Made by a program: the position numbers and the translations under genes
Part shown: positions 53,973 to 63,565 of the stretch, piece by piece
How positions within the stretch are numbered: position 1 is the first letter of the stretch
Layout of the letters: each line of letters starts with the position of its first letter
The notes under the pieces: model-generated
The model's database searches: none
Told to the model about the DNA's origin: nothing
Seen by the model: only the letters and a program-made list of their open reading frames with translations
Source: Sphingobium indicum B90A
GTDB lineage: Bacteria; Pseudomonadota; Alphaproteobacteria; Sphingomonadales; Sphingomonadaceae
Direction: 5' to 3'
Assembly (NCBI RefSeq): GCF_000264945.2
Contig: NZ_CP013070.1
Location: 3,428,501 to 3,492,500 of the forward strand
DNA length: 64,000 nucleotides

Positions 53973-56231
53973 ATGTCTGGAAATCGCTCAAACTTCGTGC
54001 GTTTGACGAGCACAGCCTGCACTGCAGCGATGATCGCTATGGCGTTCGGCTCGCAAGCTCATGCCCAGGCCGCTGCACCGCCTGTCGCCGAAGGCGCGAC
54101 CGAAACAAGCGACATCGTCGTCACGGCTACGCGTCGCGCGGAGCCTCTCCAGAAGGTCCCGATCGCAATCTCGGTCGTTGGTGGGGACATCTTGCGTTCC
54201 GAAAATCGCGCCGGCCTGCAGGGGATTTCGACGATCGTCCCATCTCTGAATTTCCGTAACACGGCATCGGCCAAGGATCAGGCGCTCTTCATCCGAGGTC
54301 TTGGTACGGTATCGACCTCGCCCGGCGTTGAGCCCACGGTTTCAACCGTGATCGACGGCGTGGTTCTCGCGCGTCAAGGTCAGGCCAGCATGGACCTGAT
54401 GGATATCGATCATATCGAAGTCCTGCGCGGCCCGCAGGGAACCCTCTTCGGAAAGAACGCTTCGGTCGGTGCGGTAAACATTGTCACGCGCGCGCCCGGC
54501 GATGAATTCCACGGGTTTTTCGACCTTGGATATTACACGGGCGGCGACGAGTGGAGGGCTCGCGCGGGTGTTTCCGGTCCGCTGGGCGAAAAGGTCGCAT
54601 TCAGCCTTACCGGCGCCTATTCTCACTACGATGGCAATGTGACGAACGTGTTCGACAACAGCACGGTCAACGGCTTCCGCAACGCCGGTGTGAGGGGCAA
54701 GCTCCAGTTCAAACCTACCGAAGACCTCACCATAACGCTCATCGGCGATTATGCCGATGCACGGAACACCACGCCCCAGGGCGTTGTCTCATCGACGACA
54801 CTGATCGCATATCCGACGAACGCCGTGACCAGTTTCCCTGCGTTCGCGACGGCGGTTGCGCCGGTTGTACCAAGCGCGGAAAACCGTTCAATTAACTCCA
54901 ATTACTTCACCAACGCCGAGGACAAAAATTACGGCCTGTCTGCCCAGATCGATTGGAACATTGGAGACTACACGCTCACCTCCATCACCGCATGGAGAGG
55001 GTGGAAGAATGACCAAGCGCAGGATCAGGATCGTCTGCCGCGTGCGACGACCGCCTTTGCCCAGCAACACGACATCGGCAATCTGCACTTCGATCAGTAT
55101 TCTCAGGAGTTGAGGCTCGCATCTCCGAAGGGCCAGTTCATCGACTATCAGGTGGGTCTCTTCTACTTTCAGGGAGACGATACGGAACGCTATCAGCGGA
55201 CGACCACGCTAGGCACCGGCGCGAGCTTTGTTGGTGTCGCCAACTATAGTGTTTCCAACAAGAGCTATGCTGGCTTCGGCGAAGCGAATCTGCACTTTAC
55301 CGAACGGTTTCGCGGAACGCTTGGCGGGCGGGTTACGCGGGATGAGCTAACTTACTCCTTTGCCCGAACCTCGACCTCGCCCACACCGGTCACCGGCATC
55401 CAGACTGCGTTTACGGCGGGTGGAAATACGAGCAACACCGGATTCTCGGGTCGTGCGGGCGTGCAGTACGACCTTACGCCTAAGGCGATGGCCTATTTCA
55501 CCTATGGTCGCGGCTACAAAGGCCCCGCCTACAACGTCGCCTTCAGCATGTTGCCCCAGGACACGTCGGCACTGAGCCCGGAGACATCCAATTCATTTGA
55601 AGTCGGCCTGAAGTCGCGCTTCTTCAACGATATGCTCCGTTTCAACATCGCAGCTTTCCTGGACAAGTTCAAAAACTATCAGGTCAATTTCTTCGACACG
55701 TTCAACGGATCGCCGGTCACGCGCCTGATCAATGCTGGTAGGGTCTCGACGCGAGGTGTCGAAGTCGATGTGGCCCTTCAGCCGTCGCGAGCTTTCACGC
55801 TGTCCGCCGGTGGCGCCTACACTAACGCCCGCGTCGACAATTTCACCTGCCCTGTGGGTGCAGCCGCGTCGTGCCAGATCAATGGTCAGCCGCTGCCCTA
55901 TGCGCCGAAATGGAAGGGCAACGTCCGCGCGAGTTACGAAATTCCGCTGAGCGGCGACCTTTCGATCCGCCTGACCACCGACGCAAATGCGCAAAGCGAG
56001 GTCCAGTACAGCATCAACCAGACGCCAACGACTGTGCAGAGCGCGTTTGGAATCTGGAACGCTTCACTCGGTCTGCTGGGCGGCGATCATTGGGAGTTCA
56101 ACTTTGTCGTGAAGAACATCACAGACAAGTCCTATTCCACCAACTTGGGCACGTTCGGCCAAGGCGTAGTCCGCTTCGTTCCGCGGGATGATCGTCGTTA
56201 TGTCGGCGCGAACTTCCACCTTGCATACTAG
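53973..56231 (+). CDS. TonB-dependent receptor
   Basis: A 752-residue outer-membrane receptor. The signal peptide ends ...FGSQAHAQA at about residue 31. A TonB-box-like DIVVTATRR follows, then a plug domain with FIRGLGTVSTSPGVEPTVST and VLRGPQGTLFGKNASVGAVN, and a 22-strand barrel ending YVGANFHLAY with the terminal aromatic. The ATG at 53973 is preceded by AAGGAGG (53961-53967); a GTG at 53955 lies upstream of that site. With ROK and sugar-catabolism genes beside it, a carbohydrate ligand is likely. Confidence 0.95.
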   Translation: MSGNRSNFVRLTSTACTAAMIAMAFGSQAHAQAAAPPVAEGATETSDIVVTATRRAEPLQKVPIAISVVGGDILRSENRAGLQGISTIVPSLNFRNTASAKDQALFIRGLGTVSTSPGVEPTVSTVIDGVVLARQGQASMDLMDIDHIEVLRGPQGTLFGKNASVGAVNIVTRAPGDEFHGFFDLGYYTGGDEWRARAGVSGPLGEKVAFSLTGAYSHYDGNVTNVFDNSTVNGFRNAGVRGKLQFKPTEDLTITLIGDYADARNTTPQGVVSSTTLIAYPTNAVTSFPAFATAVAPVVPSAENRSINSNYFTNAEDKNYGLSAQIDWNIGDYTLTSITAWRGWKNDQAQDQDRLPRATTAFAQQHDIGNLHFDQYSQELRLASPKGQFIDYQVGLFYFQGDDTERYQRTTTLGTGASFVGVANYSVSNKSYAGFGEANLHFTERFRGTLGGRVTRDELTYSFARTSTSPTPVTGIQTAFTAGGNTSNTGFSGRAGVQYDLTPKAMAYFTYGRGYKGPAYNVAFSMLPQDTSALSPETSNSFEVGLKSRFFNDMLRFNIAAFLDKFKNYQVNFFDTFNGSPVTRLINAGRVSTRGVEVDVALQPSRAFTLSAGGAYTNARVDNFTCPVGAAASCQINGQPLPYAPKWKGNVRASYEIPLSGDLSIRLTTDANAQSEVQYSINQTPTTVQSAFGIWNASLGLLGGDHWEFNFVVKNITDKSYSTNLGTFGQGVVRFVPRDDRRYVGANFHLAY

Positions 56232-56274
56232 GGCTAGGTGGGGGTGGGTCGCCGGGCTCAGGCTTCGAATAAAC

Positions 56275-56295
56275 ACTCCCCCCTGACGGGGGAGT
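56275..56295. terminator. Hairpin after the TonB receptor
   Basis: ACTCCCCC (56275-56282) and GGGGGAGT (56288-56295) form an 8-bp stem with a 5-nt loop, 44 nt after the receptor stop. No U-run is present. The interval 56296-56579 holds no other convincing gene. Confidence 0.55.
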
Positions 56296-56579
56296 CAAAC
56301 CCTCGGGTTACCGGCACATACTGCCCTCAGATTCGATGGACCGACACTGCAAGTTTGGTCTTCGGGCCGATGCTTGAATGTGACGGTTTCATGCCACGGC
56401 AGCCAGCCTTCGAGAAAATTTGTCTGCCGTGCCCGGAAACGAGACTGTCAACGCATCTACCGAATTACAGACGATCAGATGCAGGCGATTTCCGTTGGTC
56501 AAAGTTCAATTTTCGGTTCTCGCTGGGAACGCGCATCATGCTCCCCAGCCAGACAGACAACAGCGAAGAAACCGCACAG

Positions 56580-57371
56580 ATGAAGATGCATTCAACCGAC
56601 CGTCGCAATTTTCTCGGACTCATGGCTGCGGGAGCCACGGCGGTTGTAGGCGCGCCCGTCTCCGCGAGACAGGTTCGTTCGAAATTTCCCCCAGACGTCG
56701 GGTCGAAATTCTATGCTGACGGCCGCGTCCACCCATTTCCGGGCAACACTGTCATTTGCCATGTTCCCCAGCAAGGGGAGCACTCCGGCTGCTTCAACGC
56801 GCTTTTGGACATCTATCGGGAGGCTCCGGCACATCCGTTCGTTCGCAAGATCACGCTACTTCCGCCGTCGAGCTACCATATGACGATATTCGGTGGAGCG
56901 AATGACAAGCCCCGCGAGCGCAAATCCTGGCCAGCCGATCTTCCGATCGACATGCCGATCGAGCGGTGCACCGAAATCCTTGCGGAACGGCTCAAGGCGG
57001 CTCGCCTTGGATGTAGCCTGCCCATAAGGATGAAAGTCGATCCCTCCCAAGACCCGACGAACGGGGCTCCCCTCACGCTACGGCTACTTCCAGTCGATGA
57101 GGCAGAACGTGGCAAGCTCGCAGACCTCCGCCGCGCGATCGCAGATGTGACCAAAGTCCCAATCCCGACGCCAGACACTTACCGCTTCCACATCTCTCTG
57201 GGCTACTTCGTCGCCTGGCTGACCGCGGCTGAGCAGATCACATTTGCGAGGACTTTCAACCGCTGGGCCCAGCAACTCGCATCGAAGTCGCCGGTGATCA
57301 CGCTGGGAGCACCGGAATTCTGCTCCTTCGACGACATGTTCGCCTTTCACCGCATCATCTATCTGGGATAG
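56580..57371 (+). CDS. Tat-exported 2H-phosphoesterase-like protein (DUF1868 type)
   Basis: A 263-residue protein starting MKMHSTDRRNFLGLMAAGAT, a twin-arginine signal. The mature part has two H-x-T/S motifs, HMTIFGG and HISLGYF, spaced as in the 2H phosphoesterase superfamily, which opens cyclic phosphates or 2'-5' bonds. DUF1868 is the best match I recognise. The ATG at 56580 is chosen for the RR signal; ATG 56538 is an alternative. The protein would act in the periplasm, next to a phosphatase encoded 4 nt downstream. Confidence 0.75.
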   Translation: MKMHSTDRRNFLGLMAAGATAVVGAPVSARQVRSKFPPDVGSKFYADGRVHPFPGNTVICHVPQQGEHSGCFNALLDIYREAPAHPFVRKITLLPPSSYHMTIFGGANDKPRERKSWPADLPIDMPIERCTEILAERLKAARLGCSLPIRMKVDPSQDPTNGAPLTLRLLPVDEAERGKLADLRRAIADVTKVPIPTPDTYRFHISLGYFVAWLTAAEQITFARTFNRWAQQLASKSPVITLGAPEFCSFDDMFAFHRIIYLG

Positions 57372-57375
57372 GCAC

Positions 57376-58251
57376 ATGGCATCCCTCGATCATTCGCCGC
57401 CAACTGTCGGCCGCCCCGGTTGCCACTCTTCGATGGCAAAATGGGCTTTGCGGTCGGCAATCGTATGTATCGCTAGCCTAGCGATCTATACAGCGTCGGG
57501 CGCTCGCGAGCCGAAATCGGCCGCCACGTACTTACCGGCGACGCCGTTCAGCATCATCGATGTCATACCGCCAGCTCCTGTGGTTGGCGACCCGCGTTAC
57601 GAGGCCGATCGCGCCATCTTCCTGAAGACCAGAGCCCTCCAAAATAGCGATCGCTGGCGCTTGGCAACTCGAGATGTGAGCGAAAAGCCGGGTGACCTCC
57701 TGCGAGACTTCAGCTGTGCTGCCGGGTTGAGTCTGACACCCGAGAAGGCACCACGGCTCACCGCCCTCCTGGTTGCCGCCGCCGCTGACACGGCGCGGGT
57801 CAACAATGAGGCCAAGAACCGCTTTCAGCGCGCCAGACCCTTTAAGATCGACGCTGGACCAATCTGTCAGCCAGCCGCCGAGGTTACGAACAGCTACGAC
57901 TATCCCTCGGGTCACACGACGCGCGGATGGACGTGGGCTACATTGCTTGCACAATTGCTGCCGGAGCGTGCGGTTCCAATTCTCGCACGCGGTCGCGCCT
58001 ATGGTGAGAGCCGTGTTGTGTGCGGCGTTCACAATGCGAGTGCGGTCGAAACGGGACGTCTATCCGCGTCGGTCACACTGACAGTGATGCAGCGCAACCC
58101 CCGCTTTCAGGCAGACATGCGGGCCGCTCTTCGCGAGCTCGACCTGCTGAAACGGCGAAGCAGTGCGAATGCACTGGCCTGCGGTCCGAACGAACAGATC
58201 ATTCCGTCAATATTCACGCCGCGACACCAGCCGGAGCCAGTCGGCCCCTGA
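57376..58251 (+). CDS. Class A acid phosphatase-like (PAP2) periplasmic protein
   Basis: A 291-residue protein with a signal peptide (from an internal ATG at 57433: MAKWALRSAIVCIASLAIYT) and the class A nonspecific acid phosphatase motifs: KNRFQRARP, SYDYPSGHTTRGWT and SRVVCGVHNASAVETG. In the third motif the usual H-x-x-x-D has A at the D position. It probably removes phosphate from phosphorylated sugars or nucleotides in the periplasm. The ATG at 57376 is 4 nt after the previous stop; 57433 may be the true start. Confidence 0.8.
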   Translation: MASLDHSPPTVGRPGCHSSMAKWALRSAIVCIASLAIYTASGAREPKSAATYLPATPFSIIDVIPPAPVVGDPRYEADRAIFLKTRALQNSDRWRLATRDVSEKPGDLLRDFSCAAGLSLTPEKAPRLTALLVAAAADTARVNNEAKNRFQRARPFKIDAGPICQPAAEVTNSYDYPSGHTTRGWTWATLLAQLLPERAVPILARGRAYGESRVVCGVHNASAVETGRLSASVTLTVMQRNPRFQADMRAALRELDLLKRRSSANALACGPNEQIIPSIFTPRHQPEPVGP

Positions 58252-58273
58252 CGTCCTGCGAGAGGAGAGAGTT

Positions 58274-59569
58274 ATGCAGTTGAACGTCGAAGCCATTACA
58301 TCGACGGATCCCGTGGCCGCAGACGGATCGCCCGACAACGGTGTCGATGCTCCGGATCTCCGCATCTTCGTCTTTGCTCTCTTTCTGGTGTTCGGTGGCA
58401 TCACCAGTCTGAACGACGTCATCATTCCGAAGCTGAAGGACTTGTTCACGCTCAGCTACGCTCAAGCCATGCTTGTGCAATCGGCCTTTTTCGCAGCCTA
58501 CTTCCTGATCTCGGTGCCGGCAGCGGCAATCGTGCGGCGCTTTGGCTATATGACGACCGCATCGATCGGCCTTTTGACAATGACGGCGGGCTGTCTGCTG
58601 TTCATCCCGGCAGCTGCGTCCGCCACTTTCGACGTATTTCTGTTTGCACTCTTCGTATTAGCAGCCGGGATCACCACAGTTCAGGTCGTGGCCAACCCGC
58701 TCATTTCGCTTCTCGGCCCGGCACGCACGGCCAGCAGTCGCCTGACCTTCGCTCAGGCGTTCAATTCGCTCGGCACGACCATTTTCCCGATCGTGGGTTC
58801 GATACTCATCCTCGGCTCGCTGAACGAAGTGAACGTAGCGACGCTGTCGGGGGCCGCGCTTGACGCATATCGCGCTGCCGAATCTCAGGTGGTGGTGAAA
58901 ACCTATCTCGGTTTGGCTGCGGCTCTCATGATCGTTGCCGGAGTGGTCTGGCTTCGACGCGGACGGCTCGCGAATACGGTCACGGACGACACCCCGATAT
59001 TGCGCGCTTTTAATCTGCTCCGCCAGCGGCGCTTCTCTTTCGGCGCTCTGTGCATCTTTCTTTACGTGGGTGCCGAAGTCGCGATCGGTTCGCTGATCGT
59101 CAGCTACCTTACGCAAACGGACACTCTCGATCTCGGCCAGGAAGCGGCCGGACAGCATGTCGCTTTTTACTGGGGTGGCGCCATGGTGGGCCGTTTTGTG
59201 GGCGCAGGCATTCTGCGCGTCATCAACCCGGGCAAGGTGCTGGCGAGTGTCGCCACCGCCGCGATCCTTCTTATCCTCATCTCGGCCAACACCGTCGGTA
59301 CCATCTCCGGATGGGCATTGCTGGCGATCGGCCTGATGAACTCGATCATGTTCCCGACGATATTCACGCTGGCGAGCGCTGGTTTGGGCAAGCGTGCCGC
59401 CGAAGGTTCCGGGGTCATTTGCATGGCGATCGTAGGCGGCGCGATTATTCCGCCCCTTACCGGGCAGATGGCCGACATTTCCGGCTTGCGCGCATCGCTG
59501 CTGATTCCGGCCATCTGTTACGCCGTCATCGTCGCTTTCGGATTGATTTCCCGGAAGCCGAATTTCTGA
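58274..59569 (+). CDS. FucP/GluP-type MFS hexose transporter
   Basis: A 431-residue inner-membrane permease with twelve helices. The FucP-family start FGGITSLNDVIIPKLKDLF, TVQVVANPLISLLGP and FNSLGTTIFPIVGSILI identify the glucose/galactose/fucose proton symporter group. GAGGAGAGA lies before ATG 58274. It is followed by zwf after 69 nt, so it feeds glucose or a related hexose to the Entner-Doudoroff genes. Confidence 0.9.
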   Translation: MQLNVEAITSTDPVAADGSPDNGVDAPDLRIFVFALFLVFGGITSLNDVIIPKLKDLFTLSYAQAMLVQSAFFAAYFLISVPAAAIVRRFGYMTTASIGLLTMTAGCLLFIPAAASATFDVFLFALFVLAAGITTVQVVANPLISLLGPARTASSRLTFAQAFNSLGTTIFPIVGSILILGSLNEVNVATLSGAALDAYRAAESQVVVKTYLGLAAALMIVAGVVWLRRGRLANTVTDDTPILRAFNLLRQRRFSFGALCIFLYVGAEVAIGSLIVSYLTQTDTLDLGQEAAGQHVAFYWGGAMVGRFVGAGILRVINPGKVLASVATAAILLILISANTVGTISGWALLAIGLMNSIMFPTIFTLASAGLGKRAAEGSGVICMAIVGGAIIPPLTGQMADISGLRASLLIPAICYAVIVAFGLISRKPNF

Positions 59570-59638
59570 GCAGCACAAAATCTCGCGCGCGCGGAGCACG
59601 GCGCAGGCCGCCGGCGTAAGCGATAAAAGGAAGATCTG

Positions 59639-61084
59639 ATGCCTACGCTATTGCTCTTCGGAGCAACCGGAGACCTGTCACAGCGTATGTTGTTACCATC
59701 GCTGTTCGGCCTTGAGGCCGACGGTCTGTTGCCACCTGATATGCGGATCATCGGAACGGCGCTCAGTTCGATGAATGACGAGGAATTTCGTGCGCTGACC
59801 TCCGACGCGCTTGAACGAACGGTCGAAAGCACTCGCCTCGACCCGGCGACTCTCCAGCGATTCTCGGGAAGGCTGGAGTATGTCGATGTTGACGCGCGAG
59901 AAGAGTCTGGGTTTGCCAGGCTTGCCGATAGGATCGGGCCGGATCGAAGAGGTCTCTCGATCTTCCTGTCAACAGCACCATCGCTCTTCAGACCAACGAT
60001 AGAAGGATTGGCGGGCGCCGGCCTAACTGTCGATGGTGCGCGGATCGCTCTGGAGAAGCCGTTAGGCAAGGACCTCGTCAGCTCAACGCAGATCAACGAT
60101 GCGGTCGCCGAGTTCTTCTCCGAGGAGCAGACGTTTCGCCTTGACCATTATCTCGGAAAGGAGACTGTCCAGAATCTCCTCGCGCTGCGTTTCGGCAATA
60201 CGCTTCTGGAGCCGATGTGGAATGCGCAGGGCATCGAGCATGTCCAGATATCGGTCGCGGAAACTGTTGGCCTAGAGGGGCGTGTCGGCTTCTACGACGG
60301 CGCCGGCGCACTTCGCGACATGGTTCAGAACCACATGCTCCAACTCCTCGCGTTCGTCGCGATGGAGCCACCGTCCAGTTACAATGCCCAAGCTATCCGG
60401 GATGAGAAAGTGAAGGTGTTGCGGGCACTCCGACGTATCACGGCGGAAGATGTCAAGAGCCACACCGTCGCCGGTCAATATCGATCTGGTGCTATCGCAG
60501 GCGCGGTGGTGCCCTCCTATTGCGACGAGCTTGGATGCGGCTCCGACACCGAGACTTTCGTCGCGATTAAAGCCCACATCGACAATTGGCGCTGGAAGAA
60601 CGTCCCGTTCTATCTGCGGACGGGAAAGCGGCTTCCGATCCGGCAATCGAAGATCGTCGTACAGTTTCGCGGGGTACCCCATTCGATCTTTGAAACACGG
60701 GGCACCGCTCTCAAGCCAAACCGGCTCATCATCCGTCTACAACCCGAAGAAAGCATCAGCCTACTGATGATGGCCAAGCAGCCCGGCCTCGATAGAGATG
60801 GGATTCAGCTTCGTGAAGTGCCGCTAGACCTTTCACTGACCACGGCCTTTTCCGGTGAGCGGCGGCGCATCGCCTATGAGCGGCTTCTCCTTGATCTGAT
60901 CGAAGGCAACCCGACGCTCTTCGTTCGGCGTGACGAGGTCGAGGCGCAGTGGGAGTGGATCGATCGCATCCGGTTCGGTTGGCAGGCATCGGCGTCTGAT
61001 CCCAAGCCCTATGCTGCTGGCACCTGGGGACCGTCCGCCGCAATTGCTTTGACCGAGCGAGACGGGGTGAGCTGGCATGACTGA
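59639..61084 (+). CDS. zwf: Glucose-6-phosphate dehydrogenase
   Basis: A 481-residue enzyme oxidising glucose-6-phosphate to 6-phosphogluconolactone with NAD(P). It has the dinucleotide motif LLFGATGDLSQRMLLPSLF and the active-site RLDHYLGKETVQNLLALRFG. The sequence is close in pattern to Zymomonas/Sphingomonas Zwf. AAAAGGAAGA precedes the ATG. It overlaps pgl by 8 nt. Confidence 0.97.
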   Translation: MPTLLLFGATGDLSQRMLLPSLFGLEADGLLPPDMRIIGTALSSMNDEEFRALTSDALERTVESTRLDPATLQRFSGRLEYVDVDAREESGFARLADRIGPDRRGLSIFLSTAPSLFRPTIEGLAGAGLTVDGARIALEKPLGKDLVSSTQINDAVAEFFSEEQTFRLDHYLGKETVQNLLALRFGNTLLEPMWNAQGIEHVQISVAETVGLEGRVGFYDGAGALRDMVQNHMLQLLAFVAMEPPSSYNAQAIRDEKVKVLRALRRITAEDVKSHTVAGQYRSGAIAGAVVPSYCDELGCGSDTETFVAIKAHIDNWRWKNVPFYLRTGKRLPIRQSKIVVQFRGVPHSIFETRGTALKPNRLIIRLQPEESISLLMMAKQPGLDRDGIQLREVPLDLSLTTAFSGERRRIAYERLLLDLIEGNPTLFVRRDEVEAQWEWIDRIRFGWQASASDPKPYAAGTWGPSAAIALTERDGVSWHD

Positions 61085-61748
61085 GTGCCTGATCGAAATC
61101 GTCAATCACGCATCACCCGCCGCCGCGGCAAGGATCGTGGCCGAAGAAGCCGCGACGTGGATCGCTATGTGCGCGATGGAGGGGGCGAGCACGGTGGTGC
61201 TGCCCGGTGGGCGCTCGCAAATCGCGATGCTCGCTGACTTGGCGTCCTATCATCTCCCTTGGAATCGGATCACAATCACAACGACCGACGAGCGGCAGGT
61301 GCCCGCCGACCATCCTTTGTCCAACATCGGCAGCTTACAGCGGATCTTCGAAGGCAGATGCGGATCTGCTGCCAACTTTGTCGCTCTCGACCGTGCGGGG
61401 GCAGCCAGCACCATTCGCTTCCCATTCGATTTGGTGATTCTGGGTATGGGTGCTGACGGCCATATCGCTTCACTCTTTCCCGGTTCGACCCTCGACGGCG
61501 ATGATCCTCGTCAGCTCATAGAAACGATGCCGGACCCGGTGCCGATCAACGCGCCGGTTCCCCGACTCAGCTGGAATTTGACCGCGCTTACGCAAACGAA
61601 CCGGACTCTGCTCGTCTGCGCGGGAAAAGCAAAACGAGCTGCATTGGAGCGCGCGCTCACTTCGTCAGAACCAAGCCCTCTCGGAGCTTTCCTTCGCCGA
61701 GCGCGAGGCATGGTCACGGTGCACTGGGCCGAGGATCAGATCGCATGA
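61077..61748 (+). CDS. pgl: 6-phosphogluconolactonase
   Basis: A 223-residue enzyme of the SOL/DevB type that hydrolyses the Zwf product. Typical blocks are [28 protein letters not shown] and [19 protein letters not shown]. It overlaps zwf by 8 nt and edd by 4 nt, so translation is coupled. Confidence 0.96.
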   Translation: MTECLIEIVNHASPAAAARIVAEEAATWIAMCAMEGASTVVLPGGRSQIAMLADLASYHLPWNRITITTTDERQVPADHPLSNIGSLQRIFEGRCGSAANFVALDRAGAASTIRFPFDLVILGMGADGHIASLFPGSTLDGDDPRQLIETMPDPVPINAPVPRLSWNLTALTQTNRTLLVCAGKAKRAALERALTSSEPSPLGAFLRRARGMVTVHWAEDQIA

Positions 61749-63565
61749 CACTTCAACCGACCATTTCAGCCGTCACGGACAGGGTAATCGAACGCTCTCG
61801 GTCCTCGCGGACCCGCTATCTCGATTTGATTGCGCGCGAGCGCGATAGCGGCGTCGATCGCCCAAACCTGTCATGCGGCAATCTCGCACACGGATTTGCA
61901 GCCAGTGGCGAGGACAAGCCGGTGATCCGCGACGGCAAGGCGATGAACATCGGCATCGTCACGGCCTATAACGACATGCTCTCGGCGCATCAGCCCTATG
62001 GCCGCTATCCCGACCAGATGAAGATCTGGGCGCGCGAGGCGGGGATCACCGCGCAGGTCGCGGGCGGCGTCCCCGCGATGTGCGACGGCGTCACCCAAGG
62101 CCAGCGCGGCATGGAACTGAGCCTGTTCAGCCGCGACACTATCGCGCTGTCGACCGCGGTCGCGCTCAGCCATGGCATGTTCGAGGGCGCGGCGCTGCTC
62201 GGCATCTGCGACAAGATCGTGCCCGGCCTACTGATCGGGGCGCTGCGCTTCGGCCATCTGCCGACGATCCTGGTGCCGGCCGGGCCGATGCCCTCGGGGC
62301 TCGCCAACAAGGAGAAGCAGCGCGTCCGCCAACTCTACGCCGAAGGCAAGGTCGGCCGTGCCGAGCTGCTGGAGGCCGAGAGCGCCTCCTATCATGGCGC
62401 GGGCACCTGCACCTTCTATGGCACCGCCAATTCCAACCAGATGATGATGGAGGTGATGGGCCTCCACATACCCGGCGCCGCCTTCGTCAACCCGGGCACG
62501 AAATTGCGGCAGGAGCTGACCCGCAAGGCGGTGCACCGGCTGGCCGAGATCGGCTGGGACGGCGGCGACTATCGCCCGCTGGGCCAGTGCGTCGACGAGA
62601 AGGCGATCGTCAACGCAGCGGTCGGCCTGCTCGCCACCGGCGGCTCGACCAATCATGTCATCCACCTGCCCGCCATCGCCCGCGCCGCCGGCATCCTGAT
62701 CGACTGGGACGATATCGATCGGCTGTCGGCCGCGGTGCCGCTGATCGCGCGGGTTTATCCCAACGGGTCGGGCGACGTGAACCATTTTCAGGCGGCGGGC
62801 GGCATGGCCTACACCATCTCGACCCTGCTCGATGGCGGCCTGCTTCACCGCGATCTGATGACAGTATCGACCGGCGATTTGACCGAATATGCACGCGAGC
62901 CAATGCTCGACGGCGACGCTCTGGCTTGGGCCGACGCGCCCGCCAACTCGCTCGACGAGACAATGCTTCGGTCTTACGACGCACCCTTCCTGCCAGATGG
63001 TGGGATGCGGCTCGTCACAGGGAACCTGGGCCGGGCTACCTTCAAGACCAGCGCGGTCGATCCCGCTCGCTGGACGATCGAAGCGGCCGTTCGAATTTTT
63101 GAAGATCAAGATCAAGTGGCCGCCGCCTTTAAAGCGGGCGAGTTAGATCGGGACGTCGTTGTCGTCGTGCGGTTCCAAGGGCCCCGTGCAAATGGAATGC
63201 CTGAGCTTCACAAGCTCACACCTTTGCTTGGCGTGTTGCAGGACAAGGGCTTCAAGGTCGCACTCGTCACAGATGGACGCATGTCTGGAGCGAGCGGCAA
63301 GGTTCCTGCAGCGATCCATGTCACCCCGGAAGCAATGGGCGGAGGACCATTGTCGCGTTTGCGCGATGGCGACGTTGTGCGGCTCGATGCAGTCGCAGGC
63401 TGTCTCGAAGTGAGACTGGCGCCGATCGTCTTCGAGGGACGTGCCCCGGCCGCACCGCCGATTGCCGGAAGCGGCACAGGGCGGGAACTGTTCGGGTTCA
63501 TGCGGGTCGGTGCCAACGACGCAGAACAGGGTGCCTCGGCGATGCTGGCCGGTGCAGATCTATGA
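61745..63565 (+). CDS. edd: Phosphogluconate dehydratase
   Basis: A 606-residue [4Fe-4S] dehydratase converting 6-phosphogluconate to KDPG. Conserved blocks are [59 protein letters not shown] and [20 protein letters not shown]. It is coupled to pgl and glk by 4-nt overlaps. Composition changes inside the gene: about 61930-62870 is much richer in G+C than both ends (for example 46/60 at 62041-62100 against 32/60 at 63061-63120). Confidence 0.97.
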   Translation: MTLQPTISAVTDRVIERSRSSRTRYLDLIARERDSGVDRPNLSCGNLAHGFAASGEDKPVIRDGKAMNIGIVTAYNDMLSAHQPYGRYPDQMKIWAREAGITAQVAGGVPAMCDGVTQGQRGMELSLFSRDTIALSTAVALSHGMFEGAALLGICDKIVPGLLIGALRFGHLPTILVPAGPMPSGLANKEKQRVRQLYAEGKVGRAELLEAESASYHGAGTCTFYGTANSNQMMMEVMGLHIPGAAFVNPGTKLRQELTRKAVHRLAEIGWDGGDYRPLGQCVDEKAIVNAAVGLLATGGSTNHVIHLPAIARAAGILIDWDDIDRLSAAVPLIARVYPNGSGDVNHFQAAGGMAYTISTLLDGGLLHRDLMTVSTGDLTEYAREPMLDGDALAWADAPANSLDETMLRSYDAPFLPDGGMRLVTGNLGRATFKTSAVDPARWTIEAAVRIFEDQDQVAAAFKAGELDRDVVVVVRFQGPRANGMPELHKLTPLLGVLQDKGFKVALVTDGRMSGASGKVPAAIHVTPEAMGGGPLSRLRDGDVVRLDAVAGCLEVRLAPIVFEGRAPAAPPIAGSGTGRELFGFMRVGANDAEQGASAMLAGADL

